DNA of 64,000 nucleotides, taken from positions 208,089 through 272,088 of the forward strand of contig NW_002476500.1 of the NCBI RefSeq assembly GCF_000189635.1, written 5' to 3'. A program made the position numbers and the translations under genes. Source of the stretch: Tetrahymena thermophila SB210 (taxonomy: Eukaryota > Ciliophora > Oligohymenophorea > Hymenostomatida > Tetrahymenidae). Shown here piece by piece: positions 51,237 through 62,995 of this stretch (positions are counted from its first letter, which is position 1; each line of letters starts with the position of its first letter). The notes beneath the pieces were generated by a model that saw only the letters and a program-made list of their open reading frames with translations, searched no databases and had not been told where the DNA came from.

Positions 51237-52084
51237 TATTTTAACCTAAAATATAGATATATTTATTATTATTGTTAATAAACAAACAACTTATTAAATA
51301 AAAGAAAATTAAAAAATTAAATTCACTTAAATACATGAATAAATTTCTCTAAAACCAGCCCTCAGTTTTCACCCAAACCAAAGCAATGAAAGCTTTTAAT
51401 CTTAAATATTATACTCTATCATATTAAGGAATTTGAGGGAACCTTAAAATTTTATTTCTTATTTATTCAAAATTGAGAAATTTTTTGTAAATTAATTAAA
51501 TTAAATTCTTAAAATATATTGATAATTAAAATTTTTATGTTGGTAAATAAATATCCAAATTTATTGTATATAGTTTATTACTTAAAAAAAAATTATCTTA
51601 ATAAAAATGAAAAACTTATTTAAATAGACTAAAAACCTTTATAGGATACATGCAACCTTAATAAACACCTAAATGACATGTTCTTGCAAACAAATAAATA
51701 TTATTTGAGAATAATAAGACATATTACAATTATTTTAATTTCTTAAATATTAACCTCTTTACTTAACTAAAACAGAAAAATTAATATATTAAAATAATTT
51801 TATCAAAATTTAAGCACATTAAATAATAAAATTTTATCAACACATTTATTTTTACCCATTTTTAATTCTAGCTATTTTTATGAGTATAAGTTATAATAGA
51901 AATATTAAATTTTAATAACTAATTAATTTTACACTAACTTTTTTGACATTTCTTCCTAAAGGCAAATTTATTTAATATTTTTATACAAATTAATTTGACA
52001 TAAAAATTAATAAATTCATTAGTTCATTTTTAATTAATTAAATTTCCATAAATTTTTATTCAATATTTTTGAAAATAAAAATAA
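51237..52084. other. Intergenic between LRR genes E and F
   Basis: AT-rich; a slightly GC-richer stretch at 51350-51400 has no protein-like frame. The right end is a diverged version of the common LRR-gene upstream region, with TTTATTCAATATTTTTGAAA just before the first exon. Confidence 0.5.
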
Positions 52085-55000
52085 ATGATATAAGAGAAAA
52101 CATATTTTTACAATCTAGAACAGGTAATTATTCATTTTTTTATTAATACTATTTTAATTTTATTTTATTAATAAAATAAGTTTTTAAGCTCTTCACTTTA
52201 ATCATTTTAGGCTCTCCATATCTATCTAAAAAATCTGTATATTTCATTTATTTATTTATTAATATTATTATTCCTCTTTTTTATATTAAAATTTTTATCA
52301 GATTTAAATATTATTTTCTAATTAAAATTATCTTCAATATTTATTCACTTATATTTATTAAAAAAATTATTTTTGAATTATTTTAACTTAATTTTGATTA
52401 TAAATTATTTATTTTTTTATATTTTATATTTTTACTTCTATTTTTCCATCTAACTAACTAATTAATTAATAATACATTTTTTCTTCAATTTTTAAAAAGT
52501 AAATATTAAATTGGTGATAAAGGTATATCAGGCTTATGTTCTGGTTTAGGAAAGTGCACTAATCTCTCACAATTGACACTTTATCTTTAGTAAAAATAGT
52601 TTCTTTGCTTTGATATTTTTGAATATAAAAGTGAATTTAAAGCAATATAACGAACACGAGAGAATTAACAATCAATCTGTCGTTAAATGACCAATAGGTC
52701 CTTAGTCAATACTTATCATGCCAAATTATTTTCCTCAAAAAATTTATCTTGGAGGGCTACATATTACAACATTTTTAAAAGCTTTTTATCAAGTTTTTAA
52801 TAAAAATTCAAATTTTATCAAATATTTTTTAAGACCCCCCATACCTTCCCCCCCCCCATCCCCTCCAAATTTAATCTGCTGACAAAGAAGTAAAAATCAA
52901 CTTCCAGATTCGAGACTTTTAAGATTGTAGATATAATTGTTTGCTTGATAATTTAACTCATTTTTTCATTTTAAAATCTTGCTTTTATTATTAATTAATT
53001 ACATTTCTAATAACTTGAAATCTATTCTTTATTTTTTGCTTTTAGTTAACTAGTTGAATATATACTTTTTCTTTAATATTTAAAAAGGTAAAATTAAATT
53101 GGTAACGAAGGTTTATCAGACTTAGGATTTAGTTTAGGAAAACACATTAATCTCTCAAATTTGATACTTGATCTTAGGTAAATACATTTATTTGCTTTTG
53201 ATTATGATATTTTTGAATATGAGAATGGATTTTAAACGATATAATTCATTCATTGATTTAATTTATTTTTTTTTTATCTGCTTGAATTTTATACTATTTA
53301 TTTCTTTGTTTGTTTTTAAATTTAACTCATTTTTTCATTTTCAACTTTAGTCTTTATTTCTAATTAATTAATTATTTTCTTATTATTTCATTTTTCTTTA
53401 TTATTAATTCTAAATAACGAATTAACTCTGTATTGTTTCTACAAAATTTAAAAGGTGTAATTAAATTGGCGACTAGGGTTCATCAGCCTTAGGGTCTGGT
53501 TTAGAATAGTGCACTAATCTCTCAAATTTAACACTTGATCTTTAGTAAAAACAATTTATTTTATTTGATTTTGATATTTTTAAAAATAAAAATGAATTTA
53601 AAACAATTTTAATTTATTAATAAATTTTTATTTGATCTATTTTTCTTTTATTCTGATTGTGTTTTTTATTCATTTATTTATTTGTTTTTTAATTTAAGTT
53701 GTTTTTTCATCTTCAACTTTTGATTTTATTATTAATTCATAACTTATTGTTGCATATTTTTTCTTCTTTTTTTCATAACTAATTACATATATATTTTTTC
53801 TTCAATAATTAAAAAAGGGAAAATGAAATTGGTGATCAAGGTGCATCAGACTTAATTTCTGGTTTAGGAAAGTGCACTAATCTCTAAAGTTTGACACTTG
53901 ATCTATAGTAAAAACAGTTTTAGAAAAAAAAAATGAATTTAAAACAAAAACACTAACTTTTTTAATTTTTATCAGCTTTTTATTTGATTTATTTTTCTTT
54001 TTTTATTCTGAATATTGTTTTTTTTTTTATTATTCTTTGTCTGTTTGCTAATTTGATTCATTTTTTCATTTATATCCTTTGCTTTTATAATTAATTCATT
54101 TCTTATTGTTTCAAATTTTTTATTCATTTTTCCTTCTAACTAACTAATTAACTCTTTTTTTCTTCAATAATTAAAAAGGGAAAATCAAATTGTTTCAATC
54201 GGCGCATCAGGCTTAGGTTAGTGCACTAATCTCTCAAATTTGATACTTCAACTAAGGTAAAAACAGTTTATTTGTTTGTTTTTGGGTTGAAATTAAAAAT
54301 AAATTTAAATCAATATAACCAATTACTCTTTTAATTTATTTATCAACTTATTATTTGATTTATTTTTCTTTTTTTTGTTCTGCAAATGTTTTTTATCTAT
54401 TTGTTTATTTGCTAATTTAAATCATTTTTTTCATTCTTAGCCTTTGATTTATAACTAATTAATTAATTTCTTATTATTTCAAATTCTCTATTCATTTTTT
54501 CCATCTAACTAACTAATTTACTCTATATATTTTCATCAATATTTAATAAGAGAAAATTAAATTGATGCAATTGGTTCGTTAGACTTAGGCTGTAGTTTAG
54601 GAAAGTGCACCAGTCTCTAAAATTTGACACTTCAGCTATTGTAAAAACATATTACTTGTTTTGAGTTTTGATATATTGAAAAAAAAATGAATTTAAAATA
54701 AAAAAACTAACTCTTTTAATTTATTTATTTATTACCTTTTTATTTTGATTTTTTATTTTGCTTGTGTTTTTTTTATTTATTTCTTACCTAATTTAACTCA
54801 TTTTTCCATTTTTAACTTTAGCTCTTATTATTAGTTAAATAATTGATTTCTTATAATTTCATATTTTTTCTTGAATATTTAAAAAATCATAATTAAATTG
54901 GCGATGGAATGGAATTTACTCGCACATGAAACATGCACTCAGAAAACATCTTAAAAATAATTTTTTTTTATTTATTCATTTATTTATTTATTTTTTTATA

Positions 55001-58000
55001 TTATTTTTATTTTATTTTTTTTTATATTAATTTTTATAAATATTTTTTTTTATATTTATTTTACTTATATTTTACGATTTAGACACTTGATCTTTAGTAA
55101 AAATATTTGCTTTAGATGGATATATTCTTAAATATAAAACTATTACTCACTCTTTTAATTTATTTATTAGACTTTTATTTGATTTGTTTTTTTTTTTTTC
55201 ATCTGCTTGTGTTTTTTATTTAATCATTTATTTGTTAATTTAACTCTTTTTTCATTTTCAACTTTTGCTTTTATGATTTTTTTTATTTATTTTTTATTTT
55301 TTATATTTTTTTCATCATTTTTTCCTTCTAACTAACTTACTAACTAAAAAAATTATTATTTTTTCTTCAATATTTAAAAAGGCAAAATTAAATAGGTGCA
55401 AGTGGTGCATCAGGCTTAGGTTCTGGTTTAGGAAAGTGTAATAATCTCTCAAATTTGAAACTTCAACTTAAGTAAAAAGATATTATTTGTTTTGGATTGT
55501 GTTATTTTTGAAAAAAAAAATGAATTTAAAATACTAAAACCAACTCTTTTAATTTATTTATTCTCTTTTTATTTGATTTATTTTTCTTTTTTTATCTGCT
55601 TATGTTTTTAATTTATTGAAATTGCTTTTTAATTCATTTTTTAATTTCAGCTTTTGCTTCTATTGTTAGTTAATTTATTATTTAATATTTTCTTAAAATT
55701 TAAAAGTGAAAATTAAATTGGTGCAACTGGTGCATCAGGTTTATGTTCTGGTTTAGGAAAGTGTACTTATCTCTCAAATTTGACACTTTATATTAGGTAA
55801 AAACAGTTTGTTTGTTTATTTGTTTTTGATTATAATATGTTTGAAAAAAAAAAAATTAAAACAATACAACAAACTATAAATCATTTATTTTTTTTTAATT
55901 TTCAACTTACCTTTATTATAATTAATTTCTTATTATTCATTTTTTCCTTCTAACTAACTTATTAATTTTTAATTTTTGTTTAATATTTAAAAAGTGGAAA
56001 TTAAATTGGTGATGAAAGTGAATCAAGCTTAGGCTCTGGTTTAGAAAAGTTCACTAATCTCTCAAATTTAACACTTGATTTAAGGTAAAAACAAGCATAT
56101 TATTTATTTTGGGTTGTGATATTTTTGAATATAAAAATGAATTTAAAACAATATAACTATCTTTTATGATTTATTAATCTATTAACTTTTTATTTGATTT
56201 ATTTTTATTTTTTATTTTATCTTGCTTGTGTTTTTTTTTATATTTAACTCATTTTTGTATTTTCAACATTTGCTTTTATTATTTATTTCTTTCTTTCTTA
56301 TTATTTCATGTTTTGTCTTCATTTTTTCCTCCCAAATAACTAGTTAACTCTATATTTTTTTCTTTAATATTTAAAAAGTGGAAATTAAATTGGTGATGAA
56401 AGTGCTTCAAGCTTAGGTTTTGGTTTAGAAAAGTGTACTAATCTCTCAAGTTTGACACTTGATCTTTAGTAAAAATAGTTTATTATTTTTATTTTGTGAT
56501 GAATTTAAAGCAATATAACTAACTTACTCTTTTAATGTATTTATTAGCTATTTAATTGATTTAATTTATTTTGAAAGTGTTTTTTATTCATTCATTTACT
56601 TACTTATTTTTTGTTTATTAATTTAACTAATTTTTTCATTTCCAACTTTTACTTTTACCTAATTAATTCAATTCACTGCTTATTATTTTATATTTTTTCT
56701 TCTTTTTTTTACATATAGTTAACCAATTAATTCTATGTTTTTTATTCTTCAATATTTAAAAAGTGCAAATTAAATTGGTTCAAATGGTGCATAAGGTTTA
56801 GGCTCTGGTTTAGGAAAATGCACTAATCTCTCAAATTTGACAATTATTCTTTAGTAAAATCTATTTATTTTTTTTTGGATTTTGATATTTTTGAAAATAA
56901 AAATGAATTTAAATAAGAAAACTAACTTTTTTTTTTTCATTTTCCACTTTTACTTTTATTATAAATTAATTAATTTTTATTACTGCAAATCCTCATTAAT
57001 TAAAGTAAAAAAAATAAACTTCTTTTTCACTTACCTTTGTAGTCTTAATATAAAATTTATAAAAACTTGACCTTAATTAATGAGAATTTATAGTATATCT
57101 ATTTTATCTTCATTTTTTCTTTCTAAATAACTAATTAACTACTATTTTTTCTTCTATATTTAAAAAGGTAAAATTAAATTGGTGGTAAAGGTGCATCAGG
57201 CTTAGGTTCTGGTTTAGAAAAATGCACTAATCTCTAAAATTTGACACTAGATCTAAGGTAAAAACATTTTATTCCTTTTGGATACTTTTATTTTTGAATA
57301 TGAAAGAAAACAGTGCAATATATCTATTAATATATTTGTTAGCTATTTATTTGATTTATTGTTCATTTTTTTTTATTCTACTTCTACTTCTATTTTTATT
57401 TATTTATTTAATTATTTGTTTGTTAATTTAATTCATTTTTTCATTTTCAATTTTTGATTTTATTAATATTCATTTCTTATGTTTGTTTTTAGAGTTTTTT
57501 ATAATTTTTAACAAATAAAAAAAAATATTTTTAAATCATTTACTTTTTCCTATTACAAACTGATTAAATAAATATATATTTTTTCTTTAATATTAAAAAG
57601 TCGAAATTAAATTGATGCAATTGGTGCATCAGACTTAGGTTGCGGTTTAGGAAAGTGCACTAATCTCTCAAATTTGACTCTTTATCTTTAGTAAAAAAAG
57701 TTTATTTGTTTTGGATTGTGATATTTTTGAAAATAAAAATTAATTTAAAACAATATTATTAAATAATTCTTTTAATTCATTTATTTATTTATGAGCTTTT
57801 TATTTGATTTATTTTCTTTTTTTATTGAACTGTGTTTTATTTAGTTATTTGTTTGTTTTTTTTGTTAATTTAGCTCATTTTTTCATTTTGACTTTTATTT
57901 TAATTTTATTTAAATTAATTTCTTAATATTTCCTAATTTTTCTTCATTATTTCCTTAAAGCTAATTAAATATTTATTTTTTCTTCAATATTTAAAAAGAT

Positions 58001-61000
58001 ATAATTTGATTAGTCATGAAGGTGCATTAGGCTTAGGTTCTGGTTTAGGAAAGTGCACTAATCTCACAAATTTGACACTAAATCTTTTGTAAAAACAGTT
58101 TGTTTACATTCTTTGGGTTTTAATATTTTTGAAAATAAAAATGAATTTAAAAAAAATAATTAATTCTTTTAATCTATTTTTTAGCTTTTTATTTAATTTA
58201 TTATTCTTTTCTTTTATACTACTTGTGTTTTTTTTATTTATCTCTTTGTTTGTTTATTTAAATTAACTTTATATTTTTTTTTCAATATTTAAAAAGTGGA
58301 AATTAAATTGGTGCAATTGGTGCATCAGGCTTAGGTTCTGGTTTAGGAAATAGCATTAATCTCTCAAATTTAACACTTGAATTAAGGTAAAAACAGTTTA
58401 TTTGTTTGTTTGTTTTGGATTGTGATATTTTTAATTATAAAAATTAATTTAAAACAATATAGACAATTAACTCTTTTAATTATTATTTTATTTATTTTTC
58501 TTTTTTTATTAATTAATTTAACTTATTTTTTAAATTTCAACTTTTGCATTTACTTATTAATTAATTAATTGATTTTTTATTATTTCATATTTTTTCATCT
58601 TCCTTCTAAATAACAAACTAACTAACAAATTAAGTTTATATTTTTTCTTTAATATTTAAAAAGTGGAAATTAAATTGGTGATGAAGGTCCATCAGGCTTA
58701 GGTTGTGGTTTAGGAAAGTGTACTAATCTCTCAAATTTGAAACTTAAACTAAGGTAAAAACAGATTATTTGTTTTCTGTTTATGATATTTTTAAATATAA
58801 AAAGGAATTTAAAACAAAACAAAACAACTCACTCTTTAAATTTATTTACTTATTTATTTATTAGCTTTTTATTTTATTTATTTATTTTTCTTTTTTTTAT
58901 TGATCAATTGTGTTTTTTTATGTTAGTTAATTTAACTTATTTTTTAATTTTCAACTTTTACTCTTATGATTAATTAATTAATTTCTTATTATTTAATATT
59001 TTTCTTCATTTTTCCTTCTAACTAACTAATTAACTTTATAAAAAGTTTCAATAAAATTGGCAATGGAGGTTTATCAAGCTTAGTTTTAGGTTTAGGAAAT
59101 TGCACTAATCTCTAAAATTTCACACTTGATCTTTAGTAAAAACAGTTTATTTATTTGTTTGTTTTGGATTGTGATATTTTTGAATATATAAGTGAATTTA
59201 AAACAATTTAACTAGCTCTATTTTCTTATTAGATTTATTATTCTTTTTTTATTTTGCTTCCGTTTTATTTTATTTTAATTTATTTCTTTGTCTGTTTGAT
59301 TTGTTAATTTAACTGATTTTTTCATCTTCAACATTTGATTTTATTATTATTTAATTAATTTATTTCTTTCTTAAAGCTTAATATTTTTTCTACATTTTTT
59401 TGTTTTAACTAACTATTTAACTATATATTTTTTCTTTCATATTTAAAAAGTGGAAATTAAATTTATGCAATTGGTGTAGCAGACTTTGGTTCTCGTTTAT
59501 AAAATTGCACTAATCTCTCAAATTTAACACTTTAACTAAGGTATTAACATATTATTTGTTTTTAATTGTAATATTTTAGAAAAAAAAAAATGAATTTAAA
59601 ATAATAAAATGACTCCTTTTAATTTATTTATTTATTCGGTATTTAATTTTATATTTTTTATTATGCTTGTGTTTTTTTATATTTATTTCTTAATTTAACT
59701 CATTTATATTATAATTTTCGATTTTTCTTTTATTTTTAGTTAAATAATTAATTTTATTGTTTCATCATTTTTCTTCATTTTTCCTTCTAAATAACTAATT
59801 AATAAAAAGTGGTAATTAAGTTGGGGACAAAGGTGCATCAAGTTTAGGCTCTGGTTTAGGAAAGTGCCCTAATCTCTAGAATTTGACACTTCAACTAATG
59901 TAAAAACTGATTTTTTGTTTTTAGATTGTAGTATTTTTAAATATAAAAATGAATTTAAAACAAAACAACTCACTCTTTTAATTTATTTATCTGCTATTTA
60001 TTTGATTTACTATTCTTTTTTTTACTTGCATTTTATTTATTTATTTCTTTGTTTGTTTATTTATTTATTTTTTTATTAATTTAACTCATAACTTTATTTT
60101 CAACTTTTACTTTTATTAATAAATTTCTTATTATTTCATCAATTTTTGTTCTAATTAACTAATTAATTAACTTTATATTTTTCTTCAATATTTAAAAAGG
60201 TTGAATAAAATTGGTCCAATAGGTGCATTAGACTTAGGTTCTGGTTTAGGATAGTCCACAAATCTCTCAAATTTGACACTTGATCTAAGGTAAAATCAGA
60301 TTATTTGTTTTGAATTATGATATTTTTGAAATAAAAATGAAATTAAAACAATTTTACTAACTCTATTTCTTTTTCTTATCATTTTATTTGATTTATTTGA
60401 TTTTTTTTATTATTATGCTTCTGTTTATTTTTTATTTATTCTTTTGTTTATTTGTTTGCTTGCTAATTTAATTCATTTTTTTCATTTTCTATTTTTGCTT
60501 TTATTATTTTAATGAATTAATTAATTTCTTATTATCTTATTTTTTCTTCATTTTTCCCTTCTAATAACTAATTATCAATATATTTTTTTTCAATATTTAT
60601 AAAGTGAAAATTAAATTGATGCATACATACATACATACATACATACATACATACTCGCACATGGTGACATGCACTCGGGATAGGGGCCCTATATATAATT
60701 ACTTATACATTATTATTATACGTATACCAGTTTATTTATATATAATTGTGGGTAATATACTAGAAGGGAAGGGTCACCTACACCCTAATGGCATTTCTAC
60801 TAATCTTCCATGATTTGACTACGCATTATGCTCGCTTCCCATTTGTATTCCAGATCTTCTGTTCAGAATGGGGCCTCCTCTTTACCACCTATCAGATTTG
60901 GCCCTTCCCTCCTACCAAGGAGACCGCTGGTAACATTCACATTTTTACATGGAATTTTTCGAAATAAAGGGGGCGGTATAGGATTCGAACCCCCGATATC

Positions 61001-62075
61001 ACTGCTAAGACCCTCCGACTCGCCCACTCGAGCCGCTTAGCCCTTCTTTAAATTGATGCAATTGGTGCAACAGGATTAGGTTCTGGTTTAAAAAAGTGCA
61101 CTAATCTCTCAAATTTGATGCTTAGATTATGGTAAATGCCTATTATTTATTTTTATTGTGATATTTTTCAGCAAAAAAAATAATTTAAAACAATATAACT
61201 AACTCTTATAATTTATTTATTAGCTTTTTATTTATTTATTTTTTCTTTTTTTTACTTTCTTATGTTTTTATTTATTTATTTATTTGTTTCTTTTTTTGCT
61301 TGTTTGATTAACTCATTTTTTCATTTTCAACTTTTTTTATTTTTAGTTAATTAATTAATTTTTATTATTTCATATTTTTTTTTCTTTTTTTCCTTCTAAC
61401 TAACATATCTATTACTGAATATTTAAAAAGTAGCAATTAAATCGGCGATTAAAGTGCATCAGGCTTAGGTTTTGGTTTAGGAGAGTGCACTAATCTCTCT
61501 AACTTGACACTTGATCTTTAGTAATAACAGTTTATTTGTTTGTTTTGGATTGTGAATATTTTTAAATTAAAATTAATTTAAAACAATATAATTGACTAAT
61601 TAACTAACTAACTTTTTAAGCTTATTAATTATTATTTCATATTTTTTCTTTCTAATTAGTTATTTAAATCTTTATTTTTTATTTAATATTTAAAAAGGGA
61701 AAATTAAATTAGTGAAATTGGTGTATCAGGCTTTGGTTCTCATTTATAAAAGTGCATTAATCTCTTGAATTTGACACTTCTACTAAAGTAAAATATTTGT
61801 TTTGGTTAATGATGTTTTTGAAAATAAAAATGAATTTAAAACAATTTATTTTTTAGGTTTCATTTTATTTTTATTATGCTAAAATTCTTTTATTTACATT
61901 TTTAAAAATATAATTTTTTAATTTTTTTACATTTAATTTTTTTTTGTAATTCACACTAATTAATTTATATTAAAAGTTAAAACAAAATCAAGAAATAAAA
62001 ATAATCGACAGCAAAGTGTCTCAAGTCAAAAAGATTAGTTGCCTTAAAAATAAATTATTGAAGATTAAAAAGTGA
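52085..62075 (+). CDS. LRR protein F, long form (possibly split)
   Basis: First exon 52085-52236. LRR exons: 52500-52589, 53088-53177, 53455-53544, 53818-53907, 54179-54256 (78 nt, 12-nt deletion), 54551-54640, 55382-55471, 55707-55796, 55995-56084, 56379-56468, 56764-56853, 57168-57257, 57601-57690, 57999-58088, 58297-58386, 58664-58753, 59046-59135, 59451-59540, 59810-59899, 60200-60289, 61431-61520 and 61698-61787. Last exon 62012-62075 (VSQVKKISCLKNK). These join in frame to about 727 aa when two damaged exons are skipped: 54887 (acceptor AG lost, SINE relic) and 60605-61131 (split by a SINE). Because cassettes are phase 2-2, skipping keeps frame. The alternative is a short protein of 240 aa ending at TGA 54927, with everything to the right a decaying tail. 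RNA evidence is needed to choose. Confidence 0.5.
52650..52940. other. Foreign-looking insertion with C-rich tract in LRR intron
   Basis: Between the usual intron start and the tail, about 290 bp does not match other LRR introns and is less AT-rich. It includes AACGAACACGAGAGAATTAA, a GGAGGGCTAC stretch, and at 52833-52866 a C-rich tract with runs of six and nine C. A similar G-rich tract on the other strand lies at 49984-49997. The origin is unknown. Confidence 0.5.
54887..54960 (-). mobile_element. SINE 3'-tail relic splitting an LRR exon
   Basis: The LRR exon starts with AAAAAA instead of AAAAAG, so the acceptor is lost. It reads into GGCGAT, two GGAAT-like units and ACTCGCACATGAAACATGCAC-like tail sequence. 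About 190 bp later the end of an LRR exon (GACACTTGATCTTTA then GTAAAA) reappears at 55080. An element therefore replaced the middle of the cassette. The same tail occurs at 18115, 31383 and 60654. Confidence 0.55.
56981..57095. mobile_element. Short palindromic element (MITE-like)
   Basis: About 115 bp with imperfect inverted ends. The left end TACTGCAAATCCTCATTAAT matches the reverse complement of the right end (TACTATAAATTCTCATTAAT). It lies in an intron of LRR gene F and is absent from the other cassette introns. Related half-sites occur at 16363 and 62125 (CTGTAAATGCTCATTAATTA), pointing to a small repeat family. Confidence 0.55.
60605..61131 (+). pseudogene. LRR exon interrupted by a SINE
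   Basis: The exon begins at 60605 (GAAAATTAAATTGATGCA) and resumes at 61061 (ATTGGTGCAACAGG...), ending at 61131 before GTAAAT. The two pieces are 19 and 71 nt. Together they make exactly 90 nt in the normal phase once the insert and one target-site copy are removed. The insert brings new sequence that breaks the LRR. Confidence 0.85.
60611..61060 (-). mobile_element. tRNA-derived SINE with 13-bp target duplication
   Basis: Element 60624-61047 is flanked by TTAAATTGATGCA at 60611-60623 and 61048-61060. Read on the minus strand it starts with a tRNA-like head: an A-box-like GGCTCGAGTGGG (61022-61034) and a perfect B box GGTTCGAATCC (60981-60991). An unrelated body of about 300 bp follows, then a conserved 3' end (GAGTGCATGTCACCATGTGC) and a (TATG)n tail of about 7 units. 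These are the hallmarks of a Pol III-transcribed retroposon copied by a LINE partner. G+C is near 45-50%, far above the host. It has no coding capacity of its own. Confidence 0.85.
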
Positions 62076-62794
62076 TGAAATAGGACGAATTATTTATTAT
62101 AAATATATTTGAATTCTTTAATATACTGTAAATGCTCATTAATTAAGGCATTCCCAAAGTATCTTTTTAGCCCAAAAAAAAGTGCCATATCAAATACAGC
62201 GTCTATGTAATTTAAAATAAAAACAAGGTTTCATTTATTACAAAATATCCAAATTTATTTAAAAATGTATAAAATTTATAAACATATATTTATTTATATG
62301 TATATATTTTTGCTAAATAATTTTTATGTCATTTTATAAAGAACTATCCATTTTATTTATTGTATTCATTATTTATAATGTTTTTCACTAAGTGAGATTA
62401 TGTTATTTCATCACATTCAATTAAATTTATTAAAAATATACATTTTATTTTTTAGTCATAAAAAAAATGTTATTTTAATTTTAATTAATTAGTTAGTGTA
62501 TTTAAGTCCTTCAAAAATCTATTTTAATCTTAATTATATAAATATAAATATTTAAATTATTTTATAATCTTATTAATTTTACTTTTATTTCTTATTTTTT
62601 TAATTGATCTCTTAATATTTATTCGAATTATTGTTTTGATTGAGAAATCTGATTATTACTATTAGTTTTTATATATTAAATGTATCTTTATCAAACAATT
62701 TGTTTTAAATATATTTAATAAAATCATTTTTTTCTATATTAAAATTATTATTTTAGATTTATTTAGAAATAAATAAATTTATTTTGAGTAAAAT
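62076..62794. other. Intergenic spacer with MITE half-site
   Basis: AT-rich. It contains CTGTAAATGCTCATTAATTA at 62125, related to the inverted ends at 56981. No gene was seen. Confidence 0.5.
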
Positions 62795-62995
62795 AGCTAA
62801 TCACTAAGTGAAAAGCGTAAATCAACAAAATAATCAATTTTTTCAAAATTTCTTGCTTTATCAATCGATAAATTAAGTTTTTACTATAAATAAAGTGTCA
62901 AACTTGTGATATTCTTGCACTACGCTATTCCTGTGCCTAAATCTTTTGCACCCTCATCACCAATACTATTATCGCTTTAAATATAAGAATAAATA

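Larger units (their letters stand above)
45631..62075 (+). repeat. LRR exon-cassette array 2 (genes E and F)
   Basis: The same exon-intron cassette structure as array 1, with 32 recognisable LRR exons plus partial ones. Repeats in the right part usually read LGSGLGKCTNLS rather than LGSALANCTNLS. First exons occur at 45631 and 52085 only. The shared last exon appears at 51080 and 62012. Insertions of mobile or foreign-looking DNA interrupt introns near 46435-47735, 49920-50000, 52650-52940 and 56981-57095, and one exon at 60624-61060. Confidence 0.9.

Noticed and set aside
60604-61040. Two plus-strand ORFs in the GC-rich segment
   Set aside because: They are translations of the CATA microsatellite and the antisense of the tRNA-like SINE head, not proteins.
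60960-61047. Functional tRNA gene on the minus strand
   Set aside because: The B box is perfect, but the acceptor and anticodon stems do not pair convincingly. Position in a flanked insert with a microsatellite tail fits a SINE head better.
60611-61060. Exonic germline-limited element bounded by TTAA (piggyBac-like excision)
   Set aside because: Both target copies begin TTAA and precise removal would restore the exon, but the insert ends are not inverted repeats. It has a Pol III head and repeat tail, so a SINE is the simpler reading. Kept as an alternative if the DNA is germline.
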